This document shows, one piece after another, positions 12,471 to 25,600 of a stretch of 64,000 nucleotides of DNA (position 1 is its first letter; every line of letters begins with the position of its first letter). Location of the stretch: NCBI GenBank assembly GCA_018697195.1, contig JAGMWU010000060.1, positions 45,869 through 109,868 of the forward strand, in the 5' to 3' direction. The translations under genes were made by a program, and so were the position numbers. This DNA is from Certhia americana (Eukaryota > Chordata > Aves > Passeriformes > Certhiidae). The notes under the pieces are model-generated. The model made no database searches, was not told where the DNA came from, and worked only from the letters and a program-made list of their open reading frames with translations.

Positions 12471-13429
12471 TCAGTTGTGCCAGTCTCTCCCCTTCCTTGC
12501 CTGATTTCTTACACATGGGGATTGAGAGCTGTTGTACTCCCCACAAAATGTCATTAAAGGTCTGTCAGAGAAATTAGAGACATGATAGCCTAGTCAGGGC
12601 TGAAGTTGTTGAAACTGGAACAGGCACAAGATTGTAAGGACCATCTGACCATCTCAGAGCACTCTGAGCCACGGCCTTTAGCAGATCATCTTAGCAACAG
12701 ACCCTAGTCAACAGCAGTTTCTCCACGAAGAAATCAAAGATCCAGCAGTGGTTATTTGCCCTAGAGGCTGCGTGGCTCCAAGAGGCACTGCTGAGACCCG
12801 TCTGGAGCAGCGAAAAGCTGCCTGAGTGGCCAAGCTGAACTGAGGAGCCAGTTGCTAGTGGAGATGTCTGGACGGTCATCTGTCCAGTCATCAGGACTCA
12901 TCAGTGCTGGTTTTTCCCTGGCATAGACTGGTGGAGCCCCAGTCCCTGTGGCACAGGTACATTGAGTGAGCAACTTCCAGTCTGGACCTTAGGAGCCCTG
13001 ATGTGAGTCAAGGTGTTGGCAGGTCACAGGTACTTGAGCTCTAGGCTATGTGCTGAAGAAGCAACTGCGGTAGAGAGGAAACAATGGCCTGTGATCATGT
13101 CCCCACATGCCCCCAGCGTCGCCCACAGCCTCATTTCATCCCCTGCCCAGCCCTCTCCCTGCCCGGTCCCGTCCCATTCCTGCTCCTGCCAACCCCATCC
13201 CATTTTCTTGGACTCCCGGCGCCCACCGTTTCCTTCCATCTTTCTGTATCCCGCGTCCAGCCCTTTCTCCCTCTCCGTGCCGACCCTGCTCCCCGACCCC
13301 TCGGTGCCCGGCCATACCGGCCCACCGCCCACAGCCCCGCTCTCCCGCCCGGGGCCGCCTCGAGGCCGCGCTCCGCCGGCGCGCTCCGGTGCGGGGCGGG
13401 GAGGGGGCGGCGGGGGGAGCGGGGGGCTG

Positions 13430-13692
13430 AGGGCGGCGCTGGGTCGGGTTTCAGCAGGAGCCTTCGCGCCGAGCCAGCTCCGAGCCAACGCCGACCCGCC
13501 GCCGAGCGCTCCGCAGGGCCACAGCCGCACCGGCGCGGCCGCGGCACCGGGGGAGCACCGGAGCGCTCGGGGCACTGGAGCGGCCGGCGGTACCGGAGCG
13601 ACCGTGGCGCCGGAGCAGCGGGGAGGCTGCGGGACATCGTGGCGGGGCCGGACCCTGCGGGATGTGAACGCCGCCGGCACGGGACGCGCAGT
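13430..13692 (+). other. DCHS1: DCHS1 non-coding exon 1 (5' end unknown)
   Basis: Inferred from the consensus donor cgcagt|gtaagt ending the exon at 13692 inside the CpG island, about 4.1 kb upstream of the acceptor of the first coding exon. Human DCHS1 likewise has a separate 5'UTR exon. The start shown is a guess, since no TSS signal is visible. Confidence 0.55.
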
Positions 13693-16600
13693 GTAAGTCC
13701 TAGCGGGGACTTGCCCTAGCTCGCCCGCCCGCCCGTTGCCCCGCACGTGCATCGTGACACGTGGGATCGGACCGGGACCGGGACCAGGCGCTTTGTTCTG
13801 CCTCCGCGGCGGAGACATTGAGCTGGGGGGGGGGGGGGGGGGGGGGGGGGACCGGGGGACGCGCCCGAGGCGGCTCAACACCGCGGACCCGCGGCCGGAC
13901 CGGGATCGCTGGCAGCCCCGGCACCGGCAGCTGCCGGGCGGGATAGCACGGGACGGGACGGGACGGGACCGGGCGCTCCCGGTGCCGCTGCAGGGCAGAG
14001 CCGCCGAGGAGAGGGCGCTCAGCGGAACCGTGGAGGCGCCGGGCGGGGGCTGCGAGCCCGGGCGGAGTGGGGAGCGGGGCTGGCAGAACGCCGGCACCGA
14101 GGCCGCCCGGTGCGGGACGTCCGGGAGCGCCAGAGACGGGGACAGGGAACGGGAGCGGACGCTGGGCTCGGCAGCTGGGGAGTCCCGAGAGCCCGGAGCT
14201 CCAGGGGAGAGCGAGCCCCGACAGCCGGGGGCTCCAGTGCAGAGGGAACAGGCGAGGCCCCGCGGCGCCGTGGTGATGGGCAAAATCTGGCAGGGACCGA
14301 TGCAGCGTGGGGATGTCCCGAGACTGGGACTGTGGGAATTGGCTCCGGCGCGGAAATATTTCATTAGACTTTCCTTTGTGGGAGATGCGTTCTGAGAGAC
14401 GGGAGAGCCCGCGGGGAGCCCCAGTGTGGCACGAAAATGGGATTCACAAGGATGCAGTAGGGACTTAACTGCATCCGCAGGAAAGGATTGCCACCGCCGC
14501 TCTGACTGCTCGGGGCCCGTATCAGAGGGTCAGGAGGCTGTGTGGCCGGGCTGGGAGAGAGCAGAAGGGTGCCGGTTCTGAAGGCCCGGGTGGGAGATGG
14601 TAGGAAAGCCAGGAGGCACGGAGGTTGGCTGTAAGGTAGTGTTAGGCTGAGCAGAGGCTGGAAACGATTTGTTAACCCAAGGCTGCACTGCAGCCAAGTT
14701 AGGGCTGCTCATGGTTCCGAGGGTTCATCTGAAACTAGAGGGAGAGAACCTGAATGAATGTATAGGAGGAAAGCATATTCCAGGTCAGTGACCAGTGCTC
14801 AGCAGAGATTAAATGGGCTTCCTCTTCTGGACTGGAGTCTCAAAAATGTCATTGCACGATTCATGGCCTCTCATGTCAGACCTAGGGTATGGCATCGGCA
14901 GCATATGCAGCTTTCATGGAGCCTTTGCACAGCAAGCACTCTGACATCTGTTTGTGGCATGCACTGTGGGTGCCGTCTTTCCAGCTCCTCTGCTGGGGCT
15001 GCTGTGAGCCCACTTCCCCTTTCTCATGGCTGACACAAGGAGCAAGCTGCTACTGGCAAGGGTGCACACAGTGGTCCCGATGTAGTTCCATATCTTTTTT
15101 CTTTCAAAATGTCATACATATGCTAAGTGCAGGCTGGGCTGCCTTGGTGCCCCAGCCTGTCAGCCTTAGGCTTAGATGGATGTTGCAGCTCACTCCATTT
15201 TAGCTGCCCTTCCTGTCAACCTCCTCTCCATGGACCTCAAAGACCTGTGTGAAGAGATTCTCATCCTGGCAGTTTTCTTCAGAGACTCCTGCTGCCGTTC
15301 TTCACAAGGGATCTCGGTGCCCGGTGGTGGGAGGGACAGAAGGGGAAAGGGGCAGTGTGGCTCACGTTACACGGACCGGCCAAGCCAGCCCCTGCACTGA
15401 GCTCTCTGCTAACTGAAAGCAGCTGTTCAGATTTTGTGACTCTGCATCCACTGAGGTCACTGCTGTTTCCCTCTGACCCAAACCTGCAGACCTCATTGTA
15501 ACAGGGGTCCGCTGGTACCAAGGATGGCTTCTGCCACCTCCAACTGCTGCAGTCTAGTAACTGTTCAGTTGCACCTTTTGCTGAAAGATAGGCTTGCTGT
15601 GAAGCTACTCAACTGCATCCGGGGAGGATAGAACTGAAGAAGCTTATACAGGCTTTCATCACGCGTTTTCCAGCCCAGGGACCCTAATTTTTACTCCCTG
15701 GTTGTTCTAGTGCTCTCAGCTGCTCTTCACACTCGCTAGATTCGTTTTTCAAGTTCCTCTTCTCCTGTCCAGCAGCCCACAAAGCTTCACTGGCTCCTTA
15801 AGAGCAACATTAGTAATAGAACCAGGTGAGCTTTTCCCTATGTCTATGCCCTGTTTTCTTCCAGACAGCTACTACCCAAGAACTGTTAGCTCCATCCTGT
15901 CCTTAGTCACTGAGGTTACCCCAGGGAATTTTGGCCCTCTGCTACTTTTCTACACCTTTTTTTTTTTTCCTTTTTTTTGGGTAAGCCTCTCCCAAGGCTT
16001 TAAACCCTCTGTCCTGGTCCTTCCCATGACCTGAGCATCTGAAGCACCATTGGAATGGTACAGTCTCATCACAGAAGCTACCTCAGATCCCATTGCCCCA
16101 GCACTGCATGTTCTGGGGGGAGGCAGTTACCCCCCCATCTAAGGAATTAAAACTATCTCCAGCAGAGAGGCAGACCTGTCTAGGACCACTTAGTGCAGAT
16201 TCCCAAATTGCAGTTCACAAAAGTATCTTCTTTTGACTTCATGCCCTAGGACCTGAAGGGTGTGTGGGTTCTCACCTGCTGGATGCAAGAAGAACATGTG
16301 CATTTACCTCAGAATGTGTGGATAGACCTCAGACTGGATGCCCACTGAAGCAGACATTTCTTTTTGAGTAGAAAATACTTTTAAATTATTTTGTTTCTGT
16401 CAGTAATCCAGGATTTGCACAGGAAAGAAAAATCTAGACAGTTGATCCAAGGTGGGAAAGGGGACCCAAGAATACCATTGTAAGTCCCCTGGAAAGGGTT
16501 AACACCACCATGGGGTTCTTTGGTCAAGGGCTGATATTCTTAGTCCCCAAACTAGGCATTACCAGCCACCTCCATCCCCCAAGACAGGGAGGTTCTTGCT

Positions 16601-17809
16601 CCTGCATCTGACATGAGCGGCTCCTGAGTGTGGTTATGGGACCAGCAGCAAACGCTTTCAAGAGAGTCCAAGTGTGAGCTCATGCTGCCGCCATCCCTGC
16701 AGACCACGAAGCCTCGTTTGCTGGGGCTGAGCGAGTGCTGGGGTTGGTGCTCTTCAGCAGCTCCTTGGCCTGGGATCTTCTGGCTGTTACCAGGAGGGTG
16801 GGCAGAGCAGGGGGCTGGCAGCCCGTGGCCACAGGGTGTGTGTCCGGCGTTCCTGCCGTGTCCGGCTGCAGTGCTGCAGGAGCTGTGGCTGCCTGTGCGT
16901 CCCTCCCCCACTGCTGCAATGAAATGCAGTTACGGGGGAAAGGGAGGGAAGGAGTCGGAGCCAGCAAGGAGCAGCGAGAAGGAGACAAAGGAGGGGAGTG
17001 AGCAGCGGAGGGTGTGGGACGGAGCAGCTGGCAGCTCGGAGGGAGTCGCTGCGTTCCTACTGCACTGCCACCGCCCTCCATGGTACCAGCTTGGGGCACC
17101 CACAGATCTCTGTGCCAGCCCAAACAATGAGCATGGTCTGATTTTATCCCGGGCATTCCCAGCTGTGGGCACATCGTTTGCAATACATCCTTTTTGATTT
17201 ATTGTTCACTGGATGGAAGCCCACTCCGGTTCTGTGCTCCTTCCCAGGGACACCAGATTTGCACTTCATGGGTTTTTGGCACCTATATCCCTGAGGTCCT
17301 GAAAGGCACACTGCTGGGGAGAGAAGGGGGTGGGGGCTAGGGTCTCAACCAGTGACTCGCTGAGCTGTCGTAATTTGAGACCAGCTTTTTTCAGGGTGGA
17401 GAGATGCAAGGCTGCTGTTTGCCCAAAAACCTCTGTCCTCTTGCAGACAGGCTCTGAACCTCACAGGAAGCATTCAGCTGTTAAAGACACAGGGGCATGC
17501 TGCTCTGGGGCAGCTGATGCCAGCGCTGCCAGGCAGGCAGTGGTTGGAAAGGGCACTTGAGGATGTAGGAAGCATCTATGTGACAAGGTCCTAGCTGCTC
17601 ACCTCATACATTGTCAGGTGTGACCTGCTGGGCTGACTTCAGGCCTTTGTTCTGGGCAAACTCTGACATATTGTCACATTTGCTTTTTGTGAGGGAAAGG
17701 CGATACATAGTGATCTGGCAGCAGGTACCTGGCAGGCCTTCCTTTTTCAGGCTGTTTTCTGTCCTTCCTTTGCTCCCTCTTAACCAGTATCCTCTGGTCT
17801 GCATTCCAG
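13693..17809 (+). other. DCHS1: DCHS1 intron 1
   Basis: Spliced from gtaagt (13693) to the pyrimidine-rich acceptor gcattccag (17801-17809). The first 600 bp are CpG island with the poly-G run. The remainder is unique-looking DNA in which I recognise no repeat family and no exon. Confidence 0.75.
13825..13850 (+). repeat. 26-bp G homopolymer
   Basis: Uninterrupted run of 26 G in intron 1, 132 bp downstream of the exon 1 donor. It is able in principle to form G-quadruplexes in the + strand and nascent transcript. The exact length is uncertain because such runs are hard to sequence. Confidence 0.9.
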
Positions 17810-19624
17810 GCAGGATTAAAGCAAGCTCTGCAAAGGAGATCAAGCCACCCTCTGCTCTGCTGGTTGCCGGCCATGGAGCAAATGAAGAGATCAACAATGC
17901 TTCTGCTGGAGCTGCTTATTCTTGGGGGCCTGAGAGCAGGGATGGGCTCTGCTGTCCTGGGCACCCTGGATCTACAAATAGATGAGGAACAGCCAGCTGG
18001 CACCATCATTGGGGATATCAGTGCTGGCCTACCCCCTGAGACTAGTGCTTATATGTATTTCATCTCAGCGCAGGAGGGCAGCGGTGTCTCCACAGACTTG
18101 GGGATAGATGAGAATACTGGGATCATCAAAACAGCTCGTGTCCTGGACAGAGAGACTCGGGACCGCTACAGCTTCATTGCTGTCACCCCGGAGGGCATCA
18201 CAGTAGAAGTGAACATCCAAGTGAATGACATCAATGACCATGCCCCAGCGTTTCCCAAACAGCACAGCACCTTTCAGATCCCAGAGCACACACCTATTGG
18301 CAGCAGGTTTCCATTGGACCCAGCCTTTGATGCTGACAGTGGCCTCCTGAACACACAAGGCTATATGATTAAGGGAGGGAATGTGGGGCAGGCCTTCCGC
18401 CTGGAAACACGTCGAGGACCCAATGGGGTCCTGTATTTGGACCTGGTGGTCAGCAACGTTCTGGATCGGGAGAACCGTTCATCGTATTCACTGCTGTTGG
18501 AAGCCTATGATGGTGGTTCTCCTCCCCGGAGCACCCAGATGACACTGGATGTGTCCATTCAGGACATCAATGACAATGCCCCCAGCTTCAACCAGAGCCG
18601 CTATCATACACTCATTTCAGAGAATCTGAAACCTGGCAGCAGCATCCTGCAGGTCTTTGCCTCCGACGCAGACGAAGGTGACAATGGGGATGTGATTTAT
18701 GAGATCAACCGACGGCAGAGCGATCCTGACCAGTACTTCACCATTGATGCCCGGACTGGAGTCATCAAGCTCAACAAGGGTCTGGACTATGAAGTGAGGA
18801 AGGTGCATGAGCTGGTGGTGCAGGCAAGGGATAAGGCTGTCCATCCTGAGGTCACCACAGCCTTTGTCACTATCCATGTGCGTGACTACAATGACAACCA
18901 GCCCACCATGACTATCATCTTTCTGAGTGAGGATGGCTCCCCACAGATCTCCGAGGGAGCGCAGCCCGGACAGTATGTGGCACGTATTTCTGTTTCTGAT
19001 CCAGACTATGGAGAGTACTCCAATGTCAATGTCACACTGGAGGGAGGAGATGGTAAGTTTGCCCTCACTACGAAGGACAACATCATCTATCTGATCTGTG
19101 TGGACCAACTTCTGGATCGGGAAGAAAGAGACTCCTATGACCTGCGGGTGACAGCTACTGACTCAGGAACACCCCCACTCCGGGCAGAATCAGCCTTTGT
19201 GCTGCAGGTGATGGATGTTAATGACAATCCCCCGCTCTTTGACCAGCAGGAGTACAAGCAGAGCATCCCTGAGGTGGTGTACCCGGGCAGCTTTGTCTTG
19301 CAGGTGACAGCTCGTGACAAGGACCAGGGTCCCAATGGGGAGGTACGGTACAGCATTCTGCATGGCCGTGACACCCATTCCAGCTGGTTTACCATTGACC
19401 CTGCCACTGGCATCATCACCACTGCTGCCCCACTGGATTATGAGAAGGACCCTCAGCCTCAGCTCACTGTGCTGGCCACAGACCGGGGAACCCCTGCCCT
19501 CTCTTCCTCAGCTGTGGTGCACGTGGCCTTGCAGGATGTCAATGACAATGAGCCAGTGTTCAGGAGTAACTTCTACAATGTGTCCCTGAAGGAGAACACC
19601 CCTGTTGGGACCTGCTTCTTGCAG
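17810..19624 (+). CDS. DCHS1: DCHS1 exon 2: 5'UTR end, signal peptide, EC1-5 and start of EC6
   Basis: The exon begins after gcattccag (63 nt of 5'UTR), and coding starts at 17873. It encodes residues 1-584: a hydrophobic leader ([14 protein letters not shown]), then five full cadherin repeats ending [36 protein letters not shown] and LQDVNDNEP, and the first strand of EC6. Donor cttgcag|gtaggt, phase 0. One large 5' coding exon is also the layout of the human gene. Confidence 0.96.
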
Positions 19625-22600
19625 GTAGGTAGAGGTATTGAGGCCTGAGCTTGGCAGGGGCACAGCCAAGACTGTGAGCAGCTTGTGTTGGGAGACTGCC
19701 ACTGCAGGGTGTTTGGTGCAGGTGTCATGGCTTTGACAGGCAGCACTTGCAGCAGGAATGCCAGAGGAGAGATCCCCACCCTTGGTGTGGGTCTGGAACA
19801 GGGCCAGGTCATGTACATGCTTTCTGTGTACAAGTCGTAGGCAATGCCACTGACATGGGGCATGCTGCCAGGCTGCCCATCATGCAGGGCATGGTGTGGG
19901 CATCTCTTGAGGTCGGTCCTGCTGTGCCAGGCCTTGCTTGCATCAATGTGGAGCTACCTTGCGGCCAGGACACTCAAAACTGGGCTAAGGAACATGATAC
20001 TGCCTCTGGGAAACTGCCTGCAGCCAGGCTTCAAACTTCCCTCTTCCCTGTGAGGGGGAGGTCATTAGCCCAAGTTCATTTGTGTTGGTAAGGCTGGTTG
20101 TGAGCATTAGCATTAATTATGCTAATGAGCTAATGAGCCGAGACACGTGCTACTGCACCAGCCTTTATGTGGCAAGATGTGGGAACTGGAGAGCTGCTGG
20201 ACCTCCAAAAACCCTGTGACCCCAGGATGAGCCAGTGATGCCATGTGGGTTCTGTGTGTTCTGTGCTCCCTGTGTTTGGTGTTTCTGGTGCAGCTCAGGT
20301 CCTGGTGCCTGGTTCCTGGGGACAGGTGATGCCACCTGCCTGAGTTGGGATGAGGGCAGGTGTGGGGGTGCAGTGAGGCACTGCCAAGCATGGCAGCATC
20401 CAGGCTGTCCATTGGGACAAGCACCATTGGTTTTGGGGTCACTTATTTGCTGGAAGTGTGGGGCACAGGGATGTCTGGCTGGGACCATGAGAAGCTCTGG
20501 CACCAGGTTGGTGAGGGGTGCCCAAGGGGATGGGAAGAAGAGGAATTCTGGGGTCCATAAGACAAGGCTGGAGAAGGTCCTGTGATTTGGAAAAAGGGTC
20601 TCTAGGTCACCCTGGAGGAAAATTTGGAGCTTGCAAGAATGAATGGTCTACGGGTGCCCTGTGGGTACACTGCAGGGACATGGTGGATGTGAGTGTGGGC
20701 TGGAGTGGAGAAGATGGGCTGTGGGGCATGTGTGTGTGTGCATGCAGGTGACTGATGGGGTGGGGTGGGAGTGCTGGAGAGGGGCTTGTTGGGGAGTGAA
20801 TGCAGGGGAAAGGGGTAGGAGTGTGGCGGGAAGGGGGAATTGGGTGGGAGCAAGGGCCAGGTGTGAAATAGCGAAGGCGTGTGGGACAGGGCGAGTGTAG
20901 GATGGCATAGATCAGCGGGCTTGGGGATGGGTCAGGGTAGAATTAGGGGGAAGTCTGGGTAGAAGAAATGAGTGGGAGATGAGGAGGAAGATGTAGGTCA
21001 GGGGATATTTGGGTTATTTGGTATATTGGAATATTTGGATATTTTGGGATATTTGGTGTATGCAAGGCAACACTACACACTGTCCCAATCTGGGGTGGGG
21101 GAGGATGGGGCAGGGCTGGGGACAGAGATGGGGAAGGGGCCAGGGCCAGGGTCAGAGCAGAGATGCTGTGTGTCCTTGCGTGAGCGAGAGCATGGCAGCC
21201 CCAGGCGTGTGCAGGGGCGTCTGCGCTGTACAGCCCCCGAAGGGAGGCCCCCCTCTTTCCTTGTCCGTGCCTTCCTGCTCAGTGCTGCTCGCCGTGTGGG
21301 AAGGCGTTCTGGAAATGCAATCGGAGATGGCGGCTGGGCTCCTGACTGCGAATGTGGGGCCAGGCTGGAGGGAGAGCGCACCCTGCAGAGGAGCTGGGGC
21401 GTGCGGGGCTCTGGGGCACACCCAGAAGCATGTCCAGTGCGTGGTTGCCTGGCTCTGCGCTGTGCAGGGACAGGGCTGGCCTGGCAGCTGGTAGTGACCA
21501 AGGCTTGGCTACTTTTCGATGGTCTTGGCTTAGTCCTTGTGTTTCGTTTGGAAACAGCACATCTGGGCTGAGCGCAGGTAACTCCCGCGCGGCCTCGGCA
21601 CAAAGCAAACAGCTCACACATCTGCTGCTGCTTCCTCTGAGCCAGGAAATGTGAGAGGATGGGAAAGGAGGCTGGCCAGGCCGATGGCTTGATCGAGGAT
21701 GCAGTAGGAGCCAGCCAAGTCTGGGAGCTGGGCAGAGCCAGGTCAGGGAGCCCTGAGCTTGGAGCACAGCTGCCTGGAATGACCACCCCTGCAGCCTCAA
21801 ACAGGAAGGCTTCAGAGGTGCTGTCAGGGCTCACAGTGGCCAGTGCCCAGCACTGTTCCCCACAAAGTTGCCCATGCCAGGTGTGCTGCCCCCACAGCCC
21901 TTTGTGCTATTGTTCCTGCTTTTCTCCATCTCCCTATGGCTTCCAGGCATTTGGGCTCACCCTGCCTCAGGACAGTAAAGTATCTCTGTCAAGGTCAGGG
22001 TGTTGTCCAGACTCACACAATGGTCATGAGTGCTCAGGTCACAGGCAGGCCCTCCCAGATGAGGTACAGGACACGGGTCAGTCACTCAGCACAGAACTCA
22101 GTGAGTTTCCTTCTCTGTCAGTCTGCCACCAGTTTTTTAAGCTGAAAACCCTGTGAGGGCCAGGTCTGTTTTTAGAGAGTGATGTCTGCTCTACATGGAC
22201 AGGACAGAAAGGTGGGGAAGGAAGCAGTCCCTGTGAGTAAGCAGGAGAGACCTGAAGAATCACTACAGATGATCTACTCCATTGCAGACTCCATTCTGTC
22301 TGCCAGGTCAGTCTTTGTATCTGGGTATGAACAGGGATGAGCAGAACAAGTGGCTGGCCTGAGCTTCTGAGAAAGGAAAAGGAACTCATAACATCTTCTC
22401 TGTTTATTTCTCGTGTTTACTATGGGCCAGGTCCCACAGTAGCAGACTGTGTATGAAGCAAAGGAAATAGCAAACTCTGTTCAAATCTGACATGAGAGAG
22501 AAACACTGGTGGACACAGAGCCCAGGTAGCAGTGAACATGAGACCAGCAGAAAATGGAGCAGAAGACAGTCACCAGTTGGCTGCCTTGCTCCTCTCTGCC

Positions 22601-25600
22601 ACCGTGAGCTGATGATGCAGAAGCTTTAGGGCACCAGACCACGTTCCAATGCTGTGGTCCATGATGCAAAAGCACTGCTCTGGTATAAATTCACCCTGCT
22701 GGTTTAAATTTGTTTAAAACATTTGACTGTGTACCAACACACTGCATGAATGGTCAGATAGTGTTTTTCTGGGACTTTCTGGCTTTTCATGCTAAATCAA
22801 GTACTGTCTGTGCTCTGGCAGAGAGAACTGTGAACCCCATGTGGTGAACATGGGCTGATTGGACAGCAACCTGAATGACATGGAATGGTGGATTATTGAT
22901 TCTTGCATATATCCAGTATTGATGGCTTTGGAACAAAGGTTTACATACTCCCTTTGCACCCACACACATAAATGTTAGGGAACATCAGAAATGAAAAGCT
23001 AACCAGCAATACACATAATGTAGAGTGGCTGTGGTTTTGAGGAAAAGTCTGATGAGTTTTTGCTTCTGATTTGTGATTCCATGGGACCTTCATGAGCAGT
23101 GCTGCATGCATAGCACTGGGACAACCCCACAGGCTGTACCCCAGGGAAGAAGATGTGGATGAAGAGCTGTAGGCTACACCAGGCCACATACACTGTATTA
23201 CCAAAAGAGAGTCTGGAGGACTAATCCTGATGCCTTGGTTGTGCTGCCGAAGGGGCAGCTGAGCTGGGAACATGGAGTGTAGTCATGTATGGACACTGGA
23301 GCAGCACAAGGACTAATGCTCACCAGCTGCAGTCAAGGAAAGTGGTAGGAGGAAGGGGGGCATTGCTGCCTGCATTTGTGCTCTTAGGGCAAGGGATTTA
23401 GCATCAACCTATTTTCAGACCCTTGCACAACATAGAACAGGCCTCCCCCTCCTTAGAAACAAGAAGGCAAGCTTTCCAGAGTGAGAAGGAGAGAGGCCTG
23501 GGAGTGTGCTGGGGAGCAGAGCAAGGGGAGGGAGAGCATCACGGTCCTGAGGAGCAGGCTGCCATGTAGGAGGATCTGGGGGTACACAGGAGTGTGGCAT
23601 GGGGGAGATGCTGGTACATGGGGAGGTTGTGGGGGGAGGTGAGTGCTGTTGTTACCGCCAGAAGAGCTGCATTTGTTCCAAATTCCTGTGAAAGTTATTT
23701 CCTTGCGCTGCCAGCAGCCTCCTCCTGGGCTTGGCACAGCAGCCAGCGCCATGATTAATTCAAGTAGCATTTCCCCTGGAGCTGCAGCAGCTTTTCCACT
23801 GCAGCTGAGAGGCCCCAGCCCCTCGCACTCCTCTCCCCCCATCCTCTGCTCCTCCTCCCAACCCCCTCGAACAGCTCCCTCCTTCCTCCATGCAATCCCC
23901 AGCCCCCTCACAGCTGCCCCTTTTCCCTTACCTCTGCTTCAGCTCTAGGCCCCTCAGAGCTCCTCTTTCTACCACTGCCCTTGATCACACAGCTTCCTCA
24001 TCCGTGTCCCCCCACAGCCCCACCCTCCATGCACGCTGCCCTCCAAAGAGCCAGTCCTTCTGCCCCACTCCTACGGCCCCAGTCACCAGCATGCCCCCCC
24101 CAGTGTTTGCTCCTTGTTCTCCCCACAACCCTTGGTCAGTGCCAGCTGCAGTTTTCTTCTCCTCCAGGACCCTTACCACTGTGACCCAGGGCAGCTCACC
24201 ATAGCTCTTGGGATATGAGGGACATGCCAGCTTCTCCCTGCTCCCTGTGGAATCCCAGAACGGTTTAGGTGGGAAGGGACCTTAAAGATCATCCAGTTCC
24301 ACCACCCTGCCATGGGCAGGGACACCTCCCACTAGACCAGTCCAATCTGGCCTTGGACACTGTCAGGGATAGAGCAGCCACAGCTGCTCTGGGCACCCTG
24401 TGCCAGGGCCTCACCACACTCATAGGGATGAACTTCCCAATATGCCATCTAACCGCATCCTCTGGCAGTGGGAAACCATTCTTCCTTGCCCGGTCGCTCC
24501 AGACCCTTGCCCCAGGCCCTCTCCAGCTCTCCTGGAGCCCCTTTAGGCACTGGAAGGGACTCTAATGTTTCCCTGGAGCCTTTTTGAGGTTGAGTGCCCC
24601 CATCTTGTCTCCAGAGCAGCTCCATATGTTCCTGATGTGGGGACCCCATCCCTGACTTGCTCCCTAGGCTGACCGTGTGTGCCCACACTCAATGGCTGAC
24701 CCCAGCCCAGTCTCTCCTGCACATCTTGCTGATCTGTGTCACTTCTTTTTCATAGACCTTCTCTGAGCACTCCCTGAGCTCCACATGGCTTAAACCTAGC
24801 CCCATACCCTGTCTTGGGGTCGTTCTGGCTTCAGTGCCCCACAGGGCCCTTCCATTCCTGCCCTATGCTGTGGCTGCCCCATTCAAGTCCCCCACCTTGA
24901 GCACTCTTGCCTGCATAGCCCAGCTTCCCAGCCCTGCTCTGCTCCAGGATTCCCTGCCCCTTTCTGCTCCCCATCTTCCAAATCCTATTTGGCTCCTGCA
25001 CCTTCCATGGGGCTCCCTATGCCCTGTAGCTCCTGGCTGCAGATGCCATCTCACCAGCAAGGACACCTGGGAACACAGGTGTGGAACTTCACTCCTTGTC
25101 CTTCTCTGCCTTGGTCTGTCCTTGTTCTTGGAGGCCCCTGGGCTCCCAGTAGGGTGCTGTGCACTGCCAGGCTCCCTCACCTCTTGCCTAGCCCCACCAT
25201 TCACATCCTACCTCCCTGCCAGTGTCTGTGGTTAACCCTCATCCTCTGAAGAGCAGTGCTGGAGGCCATCAGCAGCCCCTGCTCCCCATGCCCAGCTACA
25301 TGTGTCTGTCATGGAATCAGAGAAGGCTGGGAAGGGACCTTAAAGCCCATCTCGTTCCACTCCCTGCTATGGGCAGGGACACATTCCACTACACCAGGTT
25401 GCTCCAAGCCCCATCCAATGTGGCCTTAAATGCCAAGGATGGGGCAGTCACAGCTTCTCTGGGCAGTGTGGAGGCCTTGGCTGTGGGACCTCCAGCCAGA
25501 CTCCTGCCTGTGTCTGGGGCCTTGGGGATCCAGCGGTGTGATCCAGCAGCGCCGGCAGCTGCGCTGGGGCTCCCCGGACAGGGGGCTCTGGTAGCCATGG

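Larger units (their letters stand above)
1..12999. other. intergenic region upstream of DCHS1
   Basis: I find no gene here. Recognisable CR1, SINE and simple-repeat segments are listed separately. The stretches between them (about 1-400, 960-2960, 3770-4530, 4680-6250, 6300-6800, 7160-8780, 9710-10140 and 12480-13000) show only short ORFs without family resemblance or splice context. An A/T-rich block at about 1350-1560 is discussed as a finding. Confidence 0.7.
13130..14290 (+). promoter_or_regulatory. DCHS1: DCHS1 CpG-island promoter
   Basis: An abrupt rise in G+C with dense CpG, no TATA box at a useful position, and a strong splice donor (gtaagt) inside the island at 13693. This is the usual look of a vertebrate CpG-island promoter plus first exon. 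Long ORFs on both strands here follow from high G+C. A run of 26 G lies at 13825-13850 and four GGGAC units near 13951. Confidence 0.8.

Noticed and set aside
13024..14364. 446-residue minus-strand ORF and several plus-strand ORFs in the CpG island
   Set aside because: High G+C removes stop codons. Composition is Pro/Arg/Ser/Gly-rich low complexity, there is no domain, and the strands overlap in all frames.
17882..17884. second ATG as the DCHS1 start
   Set aside because: It has a weaker context than gccATGg at 17873 and would only shorten the leader by three residues. It cannot be fully excluded.
21073..21834. 253-residue minus-strand ORF in intron 2
   Set aside because: GC-rich low-complexity composition, competing ORFs in other frames, and no domain or splice signals.
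22787..23273. possible endogenous retrovirus remnant on the minus strand
   Set aside because: Two short ORFs looked faintly coding, but I find no pol, gag or LTR motif to support it.
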